Assembly: GCA_900549825.1 (NCBI GenBank)
Contig: URQB01000003.1
Location: forward strand, 1 to 64,000
Reading direction: 5' to 3'
Length of the DNA stretch: 64,000 bases
DNA from: an uncultured Oscillospiraceae bacterium
GTDB lineage: Bacteria > Bacillota > Clostridia > Oscillospirales > Acutalibacteraceae
In this document: one piece after another, positions 18,964 to 27,588 of the stretch
Layout: each line of letters begins with the position of its first letter
Position numbering within the stretch: the stretch's first letter is position 1
Notes under the pieces: model-generated
What the model was told of the DNA's origin: nothing
Databases searched by the model: none
What the model saw: only the letters and a program-made list of their open reading frames with translations
Position numbers and translations under genes: made by a program

Positions 18964-19003
18964 TTGGCCCTGCCCTGTGTGAATACGCATAGGGCGGGGC
19001 CAA
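18964..19003. other. Long GC-rich hairpin after DUF4956
   Basis: A 16-base near-perfect stem (TTGGCCCTGCCCTGTG with CATAGGGCGGGGCCAA) and an 8-base loop lie 47 bases after the DUF4956 stop. It lacks a T-run but may stop or stabilise the VTC operon transcript. Confidence 0.5.
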
Positions 19004-19143
19004 ATCGAATATTGCTCTGCTCCGCTGATGCTAAGGCCGTTTGACATTAGGAGAGGGAACGATTAGAATTTAGGAGAGGCCCTTTCTGGAGGCTATCAAG
19101 CAATATTGGCACCGCTATTACGCAGCAGGTGGATGGCGTCGCT

Positions 19144-19251
19144 ATGATTCTGTCGAACCGGCGCATATCTACCTATCTCAACGCGCTTGCTGAAGCAGGC
19201 TTTTTCATCGAAAAAATGGTGAAACAAACAGACCGGCAAACGCTTGACTGA
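19144..19251 (+). pseudogene. Methyltransferase C-terminal remnant
   Basis: The 35-codon frame reads RRISTYLNALAEAGFFIEKM and ends QTLD. This resembles the C-terminal end of class I SAM methyltransferases, where a segment like LSTYLNALxxAGF is usual. No SAM-binding part is present upstream, so it is a degraded fragment. The surrounding 18917-19360 shows only this remnant and the hairpin at 18964-19003. Confidence 0.4.
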
Positions 19252-19360
19252 ATTGCAGATTCAGACGACAGGTCAAGGAAAGCTCAAAAGTTACCGTTAT
19301 CGTTTGTCTTCAAAGCATGGAAAATCGAATTGAGTCATCAATCAAATGGGGGAGTGATTT

Positions 19361-19691
19361 ATGTTGCAACAGATTGAAAACGCCCCGATGCCCGGCATCC
19401 TGAGCCGGTATCCGTTTGAGGATGTAGAGCTGTACCGGCTGGAGACAGGGGATGAGGAAGGCCGCGTTCTGGGCGGCGTAACGATCCGTGCAGACGGGAT
19501 CCCCTTCCGCGTCTACAATACCCATCTCTCCTTTGAGAGCACGGAGCTTCGCGCGGGGCAGATTTTCTTCATCAGCAATATATTGAAGGGGAAAGGCCCC
19601 TGCATGCCGCTGGGTAAAGCCCTATCATCAGACGGTCTCCGACCACATCATGCTGATGGCCGAAGTTATCGTGGAAAATCCGGAGGCGTAG
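19361..19691 (+). pseudogene. Endonuclease/exonuclease/phosphatase family remnant
   Basis: The first frame reads GILSRYPFEDVELYRLETG, then VYNTHLSFESTELRAGQI. This is the middle of an EEP-family (DNase I-like) hydrolase with its conserved NTHL-type motif. After residue ~77 the frame is lost, and another frame supplies the family's C-terminal motif YHQTVSDHIMLMAEV and a stop at 19691. The N-terminal part and the region between these motifs are missing, so the gene is deleted internally and inactive. A GGGAGTGATTT ribosome-like site precedes the present ATG. Confidence 0.6.
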
Positions 19692-19698
19692 CCTGGTT

Positions 19699-20514
19699 AT
19701 GAAGCTTGAGATGATTTACCGCTATGAAACCCGGCGGGACGTATATCTGACCGCCTATCTGCTCGATCAGGTAGACCGCTGCACCTTTTCCGATGCCCGC
19801 CCGGCACTGCTCATCTGCCCGGGGGGAGGATTTGCCTTTTGCTCCAACCGCGAAGCGGAGCCGGTCGCCATGCATTTTGCGGCGCAGGGGTATCAGGTGT
19901 TTATACTGCAATATTCTCTGGGAGAACAGGCAGCATTTCCGGCTCCGGTCGGTGACGCAGCATGGGCGATGCGGGCCATCCGCAGGGAGGCGAAGCGATT
20001 TTGCGTGAACCCCCAAAAGGTTGCGGTAATGGGCTTTTCCGCAGGCGGCTATATTGCGGCGGGGCTGAGCGCATTCTCGGCGGATCCATCTATCTGCCCG
20101 GAGGCGGCGAAGGGCGGTATCCGCCCCGATGCGGCCGTCCTGTGTTATCCGGTCCTGACGGCACACCGGGGCTTGGCGCACGAGGACTCGATCCGGCTGC
20201 TGCTCGGGGAAACGGCGGATACGCCGCAGCGGCGCGCGTTCCTTTCGCTGGAAAACCACATTCCGCCCGGCATGCCGCCCGTATTTTTGTGGCACACGGC
20301 GGACGATAAAAGTGTGAATGTGCAGAACAGCCTGCTTTTTGCGGCCGCGCTTGCACAGAAGGGGATCCCCTTCGACCTGCATATTTTTGAAACCGGGCAC
20401 CACGGCCTGGCGGATTGCTCCCTGCGCACCTGTGACAGGCGACATCCCTATCCGGCCCATTGGCTCACGCTTGCACGGGAATGGCTGAGCAAACAGCTGA
20501 ATTTTCAAACCTGA
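19699..20514 (+). CDS. Alpha/beta-hydrolase esterase
   Basis: The 271-residue protein is an alpha/beta hydrolase of the acetyl-xylan/feruloyl esterase type. It has an oxyanion segment CPGGGF, nucleophile motif MGFSAGGY, a likely acid in HTADDKSV and catalytic His in ETGHHGL. No signal peptide is seen, so it probably acts on imported deacylatable sugars. A GGAGG lies 12 bases before the ATG at 19699; an ATG at 19708 is an alternative. The fucosidase gene lies convergent beyond a repeat, which fits glycan use. Confidence 0.85.
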   Translation: MKLEMIYRYETRRDVYLTAYLLDQVDRCTFSDARPALLICPGGGFAFCSNREAEPVAMHFAAQGYQVFILQYSLGEQAAFPAPVGDAAWAMRAIRREAKRFCVNPQKVAVMGFSAGGYIAAGLSAFSADPSICPEAAKGGIRPDAAVLCYPVLTAHRGLAHEDSIRLLLGETADTPQRRAFLSLENHIPPGMPPVFLWHTADDKSVNVQNSLLFAAALAQKGIPFDLHIFETGHHGLADCSLRTCDRRHPYPAHWLTLAREWLSKQLNFQT

Positions 20515-20696
20515 TTTCGGGTGCAAAAGAAACCGCCGCAGCGGCCAGCCTGTCGAAAAAGCAAGCAACGTTCGCCAAAAGGCACAAAGGCTGTGAATGG
20601 CTCATGCAAAGCGGAATTTTTTGAGGCCTGAAAACGACCCTGGTCCTCCCTTGCGTATCCAGAGGAATCGAAGCGGAGGCCTTCCAGTTGCCTTGC

Positions 20697-20860
20697 ATGC
20701 GCTCAGGCCGCGCGAGGCCCTCCCTTTTGCCTTCTCGCAAAAGGAAGCAAAAGGAGCCACGGGAGCACATCTCCCGTGACCCTCTGATGGACGGCACTGC
20801 GGCAGCTTTTTTTCAATCTGCCACACCACAACGCGTTCGGCGAGCCGCCCAAAAACTTAC
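20697..20860 (+). repeat. Intergenic repeat copy R1
   Basis: The copy begins GCGCTCAGGCCGCGCG and has a perfect hairpin CCTTTTGC/GCAAAAGG (20723-20744). A second hairpin CGGGAG/CTCCCG (about 20759-20776) follows, then the block GGACGGCACTGCGGCAGC and GCGTTCGGCG. The same order occurs at 49010-49150, 52826-53047 and 53204-53421. The stretch 20515-20696 before it holds nothing else I can identify. Confidence 0.75.
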
Positions 20861-20947
20861 TCGTGTTTGGGAAGATCCGCCGGCCGTATTCCAATGTGTC
20901 ATTTATTTGAATAAAAGAGAAATAAACCCTTTTGTGTTTTCTTCGAT

Positions 20948-22417
20948 TTAGTCGATCTCAATTTTCAGGCAGATCGGCAGCTCGAATTGCTCGTTTGTAT
21001 CAACGCGCAGCTCCAGAAATTTCTCCGCCTGGGCATAATCGACCTTGCAGCCCCTTCCCAACAGCGATACGCCGCGGATATCGTAATTGAGCGCGTCGTC
21101 TCTCGCACCGAGGGAGAACAGCCGGTATGTATTCTTTGCATTGGGCTTGAGCGCAAACACATAGAGTGTGCCGGGCCGGTAGGTGAAGCGGAAATCCTTT
21201 TTGGTAAAGGAGAACTTTTCTTTGAAGGAGCCGCCGGAATTGGAGGGCCCTTCGCCGAAAATCCGGTAAGGGGATGTATCGTAGATTGCCTCGCCGTTTT
21301 GCTTAAGCCATTTTCCGATTTCGCGCAGGGCCTTTTCCTCCTCCGCGCAGATCGTGCCGTCCGCCTTCGGACCGACGTTGAGCATGAGGCATCCGTTTTT
21401 GCTGACTACGTCGATGAGGTTGCAGATGAGCTCGTAGGGCGTTTTGAAATCGTTGCCCTCCGTGTATCCCCAGGAATTTTTTGCAATAGCGGTATCGTTT
21501 TGCCAGGGACGGGGATTGATCGCAGCAAGTTGCCCGCGCTCGATATCCAATACGGCGCACTCGTACATCACGCCGTCCCATTTATAAAAGACGCAGACCT
21601 CCATGCCCCATTCGCGGGAGCGGTTATAGTAATATGCCAGGAATTTTTTCATGTAGGGGCGGAAGGCGTGCTGCCGCACCCACCAGTCAAAATAAATGGT
21701 GTAGGGGCGGTTGACGTCGACGAGCTCGCAGGTGGAGGCGAGCCAGTCTTCCAGCCATTCCTTCGTGGGGACGAGGGAGCCCTCCGAGCGGCGGCTTGGG
21801 TCGCCCTTTGCCTTTGCAACGGCAGGACCGTAGAATTCCCGGTATGCTTCATCCTGCACATCGCTGCCAGGGATATCGCGTCCGCCGTTCATGAACCAGT
21901 AGTGCTCGGCGCGGTGGCTGGAAGAGCAGTATTTCACGCCGTGGGCCTCCAACTCCTTTTTGAGCTCTCTGTACACATCTTGCTTCGGCCCCATCTGGAC
22001 GGCGTTCCATTCACATAGCTCGCTCGGATACATCTTGAAGCCGTCGTGGTGCTCGCCGACCGGGGTGACATATTTCGCGCCGCTCTCCGCAAAGAGTTCC
22101 GCCCATGCCTTCGGGTCATATTTTTCCGCCCTGAACTGCGGGACGAAATCTTTGTAGCCAAAATCCGCCCCATAGGTCTTCAAATGGTGCGCGTGGGCCT
22201 TGCTGCCTTTCTGGTACATCAGGCGGGAATACCATTCGTTATAATAGGCAGGGACGGAATAGACGCCCCAGTGGACGAACAGGCCGAATTTCGCCCGCGC
22301 GTACCAATCCGGAATGCCGTAGTGAGAGAGGCTTTCCCAATTGTCCTTGAACGGGCCCTTGTCAATCACCTCGTCGATGGTTTGCAGGTATGATTGCACT
22401 TTTGCGGGATTGCTCAA
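20948..22417 (-). CDS. Alpha-L-fucosidase, GH29
   Basis: This 489-residue glycosidase removes alpha-linked L-fucose from glycans. The N-terminal catalytic barrel has KFGLFVHWGVYSVPAYYNEW, VGEHHDGFKMYPS and the nucleophile region YTIYFDWWVRQ; a C-terminal beta-domain begins near residue 400. No signal peptide is present, so it is likely cytoplasmic. The frame is open far upstream, but I chose the TTG at 22417 (MSNPAKVQSYL) because GAGGAG lies nine bases before it and the promoter (22455-22483) lies upstream of it. Confidence 0.9.
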   Translation of the reverse strand: MSNPAKVQSYLQTIDEVIDKGPFKDNWESLSHYGIPDWYARAKFGLFVHWGVYSVPAYYNEWYSRLMYQKGSKAHAHHLKTYGADFGYKDFVPQFRAEKYDPKAWAELFAESGAKYVTPVGEHHDGFKMYPSELCEWNAVQMGPKQDVYRELKKELEAHGVKYCSSSHRAEHYWFMNGGRDIPGSDVQDEAYREFYGPAVAKAKGDPSRRSEGSLVPTKEWLEDWLASTCELVDVNRPYTIYFDWWVRQHAFRPYMKKFLAYYYNRSREWGMEVCVFYKWDGVMYECAVLDIERGQLAAINPRPWQNDTAIAKNSWGYTEGNDFKTPYELICNLIDVVSKNGCLMLNVGPKADGTICAEEEKALREIGKWLKQNGEAIYDTSPYRIFGEGPSNSGGSFKEKFSFTKKDFRFTYRPGTLYVFALKPNAKNTYRLFSLGARDDALNYDIRGVSLLGRGCKVDYAQAEKFLELRVDTNEQFELPICLKIEID

Positions 22418-22454
22418 AAAACACACGCTCCTCGAGATCATTTTTGTTGCATTT

Positions 22455-22483
22455 ATATTAAAGGCATCTGCCAGGAAAGTCAA
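22455..22483 (-). promoter_or_regulatory. Promoter of the fucosidase gene
   Basis: On the minus strand TTGACT (22483-22478), a 17-base spacer and TAATAT (22460-22455) precede the fucosidase start by about 38 bases. Confidence 0.7.
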
Positions 22484-22647
22484 TCGAAACATATGATTTT
22501 TTGTTCTTTTGATTTGTAAAGGAGAAAAATTTTTTGCGTGTAAAAAAACGGCAGGTAAATTCCTGTAAAGGATATATGAAATTTGATTTTTGTGTAGAAT
22601 ATAACATGATTTAACGATTTTGATTGCATAGGAGCAGGGGATGTTAC

Positions 22648-23823
22648 ATGGAGCGTGAATTCGCAGCCCGGGAGCGGAAACGGGATTTCCTATATTTTCA
22701 TTTTTGGCCCTGGTGTTACCGGTTGTTTTCAAAACGGACGGTAAAACAGAAGCTGGCCGTTTTTGCAAACGATTGTGTCCGCACATTGCCGGACAATATG
22801 AAGTGCCTGTATGATGAACTGTCCAGCCGCGGCTACCGCTGTGTCTTATGCCTGAAACCAAAGCATGCCTCAAACCCAATCAGTGCGCAAGTGCGCTCTT
22901 TTTGTAACTATCTACGGTTCATTTATTATTACGCGCAGTGCCGCTGTGTTTTCCTGACCGATTATTATTTCCCGGTCTATGCGGTCAAGCCGCGGGAGGG
23001 CACCCGGGTGATTCAGCTTTGGCATGCGTGCGGTGCTTTTAAAAAATGGGGCTACTCTACCCTTGGAAATGCCTGGGGGGATAAAAAGGGTCGCATGATC
23101 GAGCGCTATCCCATTCACAATACCTATACGGACGTGCCTGTTTCCGCGGAAAAGGTGATCCCCTATTACGCGGATGCTTTTCGATGCGATCAGAGCCTGA
23201 TCAAGCCGCTGGGCGTCCCGCGGACGGACCGTTATTTTGACCTTGATTTTATTTCGCAGGCGCGCGGCCGCGTGCTTTCCTGTTTCCCGGAGATTGGCAG
23301 CCGGAAAATCATCCTGTATGCCCCCACTTTCCGGGGGACATCCATGTATGACGCGCACAATGACACGATGCCGGATTACCGTGCAATGCGGGAAGCATTG
23401 GGGTCGGAATACGTTATCGTGAATAAACTGCATCCATTTGTGGAGCAGAACCAGGCAGGAGCCTCATCCCCATCGGCTGATTTTGTGTTTACAGCAGGGA
23501 AGGATTTGCCGATCGAGGTTTGCCTGTGTGCGGCAGATTTGCTGATATCGGACTATTCGTCTCTGATTTTTGAATATGCGCTCCTGGAGCGTCCAATGGT
23601 GTTTTTTGCCTATGATCTGGATACATACGATGGGGAACGCGGCTTTTATCGGCCGTACCGTTCTTTTGTGCCGGGCCCGATTGCAGCGAATACCGGGGAG
23701 CTGATACGCGCTGTGAAGCAATTAGGCGGGCAGTGCCCTGAGCAAGTGCTGAAATTCAAGCAGGACTATATGAACGCCTGTGATGGACATGCCGTGGAGC
23801 GGATTCTCGGTTTGATTCTGTAA
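22648..23823 (+). CDS. CDP-glycerol glycerophosphotransferase family protein
   Basis: The 391-residue protein belongs to the TagB/TagF family, which transfers glycerol phosphate or related units from CDP-alditols in wall teichoic acid synthesis at the inner membrane face. Diagnostic segments are IQLWHACGAFKKWGY, ILYAPTFRGT, VNKLHPF and LLISDYSSLIFEYALLERP. I chose the ATG at 22648 (MEREFAARER), which follows GGAGCAGGGG; a TTG at 22624 is upstream. The GT2-fused paralogue follows only 13 bases later, so both probably build the same polymer. Confidence 0.88.
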   Translation: MEREFAARERKRDFLYFHFWPWCYRLFSKRTVKQKLAVFANDCVRTLPDNMKCLYDELSSRGYRCVLCLKPKHASNPISAQVRSFCNYLRFIYYYAQCRCVFLTDYYFPVYAVKPREGTRVIQLWHACGAFKKWGYSTLGNAWGDKKGRMIERYPIHNTYTDVPVSAEKVIPYYADAFRCDQSLIKPLGVPRTDRYFDLDFISQARGRVLSCFPEIGSRKIILYAPTFRGTSMYDAHNDTMPDYRAMREALGSEYVIVNKLHPFVEQNQAGASSPSADFVFTAGKDLPIEVCLCAADLLISDYSSLIFEYALLERPMVFFAYDLDTYDGERGFYRPYRSFVPGPIAANTGELIRAVKQLGGQCPEQVLKFKQDYMNACDGHAVERILGLIL

Positions 23824-23836
23824 AAGGAGGATGATT

Positions 23837-26473
23837 ATGCTGTTCCCTTATGACATATCCGTGATCGTCCCGATTTATAATTCGGAACCGTTTGTAAAGC
23901 CATGTATGGAATGCCTGCTGAGGCAGACGGCCGGCTTCTCCCGTATGGAGGTGCTGCTCGTCAATGACGGCTCGACCGACGGCAGCGAGGAAATTTGTCG
24001 CCGATTCGCACAGCAGTATGAAAACGTACACCTGATCTCTCAGGAGAATCAGGGCGTGTCTGCGGCGCGAAATACCGGGATCCGGGCGGCCCAGGGGAAG
24101 TATATCCTTTTTCTGGATTCGGACGATACGATTTCGGAAAATGCTGCGCAGGAGATCATCGCCTTTTTTGATGCGCACTATGAGGAAATCGATCTTTTGA
24201 CATACCGCCTGTATTACCGCAATGAAAAGGGTCAGACCTATGGGCACACGCGCTATCAGATCTTGAAAGAAACCGCTGTGTATGATCTGGAGGAGAATAT
24301 CCATATCGCGCAGAGCAGCATGAATGTTTGCGTTAAGAATTTGTTCCAAAAAAACCGGCTCTTTAATACGAGCCTGGCCCTGGCCGAAGATCAGTTTTAC
24401 ATCATGGAGAATTCCATGCAGAAAAAGAAAATTGGATATGTGAGCGAAGCCTCCTACTTTTATTTCCGCCATTCCGGTGCAACGACGGCCAGCGGCAATC
24501 ACCCTTATTATTGCTTTGATCATTTCCTTTATTTTTTTCAGCTGCTGAGCGATACCTACCGCCTCCCGGACGGCAGGCTGGACCGCGTGGCGCAGGCCCT
24601 GCTGCTGTATAATTTCAACTGGCGCTTAAAGGGAGATGTGCTTTATCCATATCATTATGATGAAAAGGCGTTTGAGTACGCGATGGATCGGCTGCGCTCT
24701 TATATTGGCCTGATTGATGACGATGTGATCCTTTCCTCCCCTCATATGGATCCGTTCCATATGCTGTATTTTCTGCGAATGAAGCGCGAGCCCTATCAGA
24801 TCAGTTATGGGCCGAAGCACTTTGCCATTCATTCCGGCAAAAATCTCTGGGTAGATGAGGACCGCGGTGAAATCGTCTTCCGAAGGACGCGCCTGCGCAG
24901 CGGTGTTCTTCATTTGGAGGGTTTTCTCAAATGCCCTGCAAGCGATTTTTATGATATTTCCCTCTACCTGTTGATGGATCGGGAAAAAGGTGGCGTACGG
25001 GTTGAGCTTTCCCCGTCGGACTTCAGCAGGTATAAATCGCCGGTGCTCACCAATCGCTTTTTGGCTTTTTCCTGTGATGTCCCGCTGGAAGGGCATGCGC
25101 ATCTTTCCTTTGAAATCGAGCTGGAGGGCCGGCGTTATCCAACCCGGTATTACTTTACGGTTCGGGCATCCTTCGGAAAAAAACAGAGGGATTTGATGAA
25201 GGGGCATGATTTGATTGAGCTTGATTTTCAGGAGACGGAAGAGATTTTCACCGGATTTACGGTTAAAAAGCTGTCCGGGCTTCCATACCTTTGGCAGAAG
25301 CTGAAGATGGACGCCCATTATCTGCGGCGCAACTGCAGGGGCTTTTTTTACCGAAAGATGGCCGGAAAACGAAACCATGAGATTTGGCTGTATAACGACC
25401 GGCACGGCGTCATCGACAATGCGTATTATCAGTTCAAGCATGATTTTGGCATGCAGGATCATGTGAAACGGTATTATATTGTGGATGCGTTTGCAGATAA
25501 AAAGCATTACTTTACGCGGAAAGAAAGAAAAAACCTGGTGAAATTTAAGAGCCTGCGCCATAAATTACTGTTTTTAAACAGCAGCAAGGTGCTCTCTTCC
25601 TTCCATTCGCCTGGCGTTTTCTCTCCCTTTGGCAGTATCCCGCTGGCCTATTATGACGATCTGCTGCATTATGAAATGATCTATCTGCAGCATGGCATTC
25701 TGCATGCCCATCTGCCCAATCTCTATGCCAAAGAACGCGGCGATATCGACCGGATCGTGGTATCCTCGGCATTTGAGATGGAGAATTTCGAAAAGAACTA
25801 CGGGTACCTTCCCGAGCATTTTATTCCCAGCGGAATGCCGCGCCTCAGCACGATTGACCGTACCCAAAAGCCGGAGCGGAAGATTATTTTCGCCCCTTCC
25901 TGGCGCAAGAATCTGATCGGACCGTACATAGATAACCGGCGTGAACTGATGCCAAAGCAGTTTCTTGCTTCTAAATTCTATCGTGAGATCAGCCAATTCC
26001 TGCAATCCAAAGAGCTATCAGATGTGCTGGAACGCTATGATTTGACGCTTGATTTTAAGAACCATCCGATTTTTGAAGAGTACAATGCTTATTTCCAAAC
26101 GGACAGTAGCCGGATTCGCATCATTTCCGGCCCGACAAAGATCGAGGAGTATCAAATGATGATTACCGATTTCTCATCGATTATCTTTGACTTTGTCTAT
26201 CTGGACCGTCCGGTTTTATATTTTGTTCCGGATTATGAAATGTTCCGCGCCGGGGTGACGCATACGTACCGGGAGATGGATCTGCCGTTGGAGGAGGGCT
26301 TTGGCGCCTTCACGCAGACGGCGGACGAATTGTTCAGCCAGCTGGAGCGCCTGATTGAAAATGATTTTGTGCCGGATCCGGTGTATCAGAAACGGATGCA
26401 GAATTTCTTCCTTCACAAGGGTGAGGAGGAAGAACTGCTTTATCAGTATCTGATGCAAAAACAGGATCAGTAA
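23837..26473 (+). CDS. GT2 glycosyltransferase fused to CDP-glycerol glycerophosphotransferase
   Basis: The 878-residue protein joins two enzymes. Residues ~5-230 are a GT-A family 2 glycosyltransferase with VIVPIYNSEPFVKPC, VNDGSTDGS and LFLDSDDTIS. Residues ~490-870 are a TagF-type glycerophosphotransferase with YLQHGILHAHLPNLYAK, IIFAPSWRKN, LDFKNHPIF and MITDFSSIIFDFVYLDRP. The ~250-residue middle is unassigned. Such fusions are found in teichoic-acid-like and capsule loci. GGAGG at 23826-23830 sits six bases before the chosen ATG. A strong terminator follows. Confidence 0.88.
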   Translation: MLFPYDISVIVPIYNSEPFVKPCMECLLRQTAGFSRMEVLLVNDGSTDGSEEICRRFAQQYENVHLISQENQGVSAARNTGIRAAQGKYILFLDSDDTISENAAQEIIAFFDAHYEEIDLLTYRLYYRNEKGQTYGHTRYQILKETAVYDLEENIHIAQSSMNVCVKNLFQKNRLFNTSLALAEDQFYIMENSMQKKKIGYVSEASYFYFRHSGATTASGNHPYYCFDHFLYFFQLLSDTYRLPDGRLDRVAQALLLYNFNWRLKGDVLYPYHYDEKAFEYAMDRLRSYIGLIDDDVILSSPHMDPFHMLYFLRMKREPYQISYGPKHFAIHSGKNLWVDEDRGEIVFRRTRLRSGVLHLEGFLKCPASDFYDISLYLLMDREKGGVRVELSPSDFSRYKSPVLTNRFLAFSCDVPLEGHAHLSFEIELEGRRYPTRYYFTVRASFGKKQRDLMKGHDLIELDFQETEEIFTGFTVKKLSGLPYLWQKLKMDAHYLRRNCRGFFYRKMAGKRNHEIWLYNDRHGVIDNAYYQFKHDFGMQDHVKRYYIVDAFADKKHYFTRKERKNLVKFKSLRHKLLFLNSSKVLSSFHSPGVFSPFGSIPLAYYDDLLHYEMIYLQHGILHAHLPNLYAKERGDIDRIVVSSAFEMENFEKNYGYLPEHFIPSGMPRLSTIDRTQKPERKIIFAPSWRKNLIGPYIDNRRELMPKQFLASKFYREISQFLQSKELSDVLERYDLTLDFKNHPIFEEYNAYFQTDSSRIRIISGPTKIEEYQMMITDFSSIIFDFVYLDRPVLYFVPDYEMFRAGVTHTYREMDLPLEEGFGAFTQTADELFSQLERLIENDFVPDPVYQKRMQNFFLHKGEEEELLYQYLMQKQDQ

Positions 26474-26484
26474 TTTAAAAAATT

Positions 26485-26527
26485 GCCCTGGAAAAGCACT
26501 GTGCAGCAGGCTCTTCCGGGGCTTTTT
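26485..26527. terminator. Bidirectional terminator between teichoic and phage genes
   Basis: A ~13-base stem (GCCCTGGAA.. with ..TTCCGGGGC) is followed by TTTTTC on the plus strand and by AATTTTTTAAA on the minus strand. It can end both the rightward glycosyltransferase operon and the leftward phage operon, whose last stop codon lies at its edge. Confidence 0.8.
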
Positions 26528-26991
26528 CAATGAAAGGCAACATAGAGATAGGTCATCCCGCTCTTATTCAGGCAGCTGACGCCGTTTCCGAGCGCTGCGT
26601 CCATCTGGACTGTAAACCCGCTGCCTGCCACGTTCAGGCCGAGTGTGCCCTGCCCGTTGACGGCGAGGCCGGAATAAACAGTTGTTTTCCCGCTGGTTGC
26701 GTCGACGGCGGAGGGCGGGTATCCTGCGGCCATCAGAAAGACGGCCTTTGGGTGAAAGCCGAGCTGGATCGTCCGCTCCGCCGCATTGGTTCCAAAATAG
26801 GTGCCCGCGGCAAAAGGCGCGTTCCAGAGGGCTTTGTCGGAGATGGTAACATGCAGATCGCCGTTTTCGAGATGGCCTCCGAGTTTTTCGTCCAGAATGC
26901 GGTTATCCTGATTGAAGTCCGCGCGTTTCGGCGTGTCCGCCCCGGCCCAGCTGTTCAGGCCGAGTTTTTCTGTTTTTGCGCTGCTGGGCAT
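26527..26991 (-). CDS. Phage tail fibre-like protein
   Basis: The 154-residue protein begins with the pattern GLNSWAGADTPKRADFNQDN, which opens many prophage tail-fibre or receptor-binding proteins of Firmicutes (LNxWxxTDxxKRxDFNxDN). The C-terminal part is Gly/Ala-rich beta-type sequence. The ATG at 26991 follows AAAGGAGGTG. It is the last gene of the phage cassette. It is short for a fibre, so it may be a reduced tip protein. Confidence 0.7.
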   Translation of the reverse strand: MPSSAKTEKLGLNSWAGADTPKRADFNQDNRILDEKLGGHLENGDLHVTISDKALWNAPFAAGTYFGTNAAERTIQLGFHPKAVFLMAAGYPPSAVDATSGKTTVYSGLAVNGQGTLGLNVAGSGFTVQMDAALGNGVSCLNKSGMTYLYVAFH

Positions 26992-27004
26992 TGTTTCACC
27001 TCCT

Positions 27005-27574
27005 TTATGATTCATCGTCCTCCTGCAGCTCCCACCGCAGGGAGAGCGCGTCCCAACTGTCGAATGCCGTGGCGGCCGCATCCAGTGCATCCCAGTTTTT
27101 CGCGGGAAGATCCGCCCAGATTTTCAGCTGCGCGGGAAGGCTTTGCTCAATCGCATGGACCGCCGGCGCGCAGCTGGCCAAATCGGATGCCCCGTTTCCA
27201 AATCGCAGGCGGAGCGTTGCCGCCGTGAAATCCTCCTCAAGCGAGCCGGAAAAGCCCGCCCGGTGCAAAAGCCCTTCGGTTTCCTCCCGCGTAAAGCCCG
27301 GGGGACCGAGTGAAAGGCGGGCAAGGATCCCTGCGCGGCGCTCCGGCAGAGCGGCGTCCTCCTGATGAAGGCCCAGAATGCGCTCCCAAACGGAGAGCTG
27401 TTCCGTCGGTGCCGTCTGGATAAAAGCGGCCTGCGTGAGGCGGTCGACGCGTTGTGCCGCGGCTTCGAGGCCTTGCGCGTAAGCGCACAGCTCGGCATGC
27501 ACGCGGCTCTCGGGCGAGAGGGAATAGAGGCGTAAGGGGCGCAGCATCTGCTCCATTTGTTCCAGTATGGGCAA
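27005..27574 (-). CDS. Baseplate protein, gpI/XkdU-like
   Basis: The 189-residue protein sits directly after gpJ, where contractile-tail phages encode gpI (DUF2313, XkdU of PBSX). Its N-terminus LEQMEQMLRPLRLYSLSPES and late AAATAFDSWDALSLRWELQ suit that family. I chose the TTG at 27574, six bases after AAAGGAGGG and inside the gpJ-gpI gap; the upstream frame overlaps gpJ. Confidence 0.65.
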   Translation of the reverse strand: MPILEQMEQMLRPLRLYSLSPESRVHAELCAYAQGLEAAAQRVDRLTQAAFIQTAPTEQLSVWERILGLHQEDAALPERRAGILARLSLGPPGFTREETEGLLHRAGFSGSLEEDFTAATLRLRFGNGASDLASCAPAVHAIEQSLPAQLKIWADLPAKNWDALDAAATAFDSWDALSLRWELQEDDES

Positions 27575-27588
27575 AGTGTTTCCCTCCT

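Noticed and set aside
22418..22879. N-terminal extension of the fucosidase to 643 residues
   Set aside because: The extension crosses the gene's own promoter (22455-22483) and the start of the divergent glycerophosphotransferase gene and does not resemble GH29. The TTG at 22417 has a proper ribosome site.
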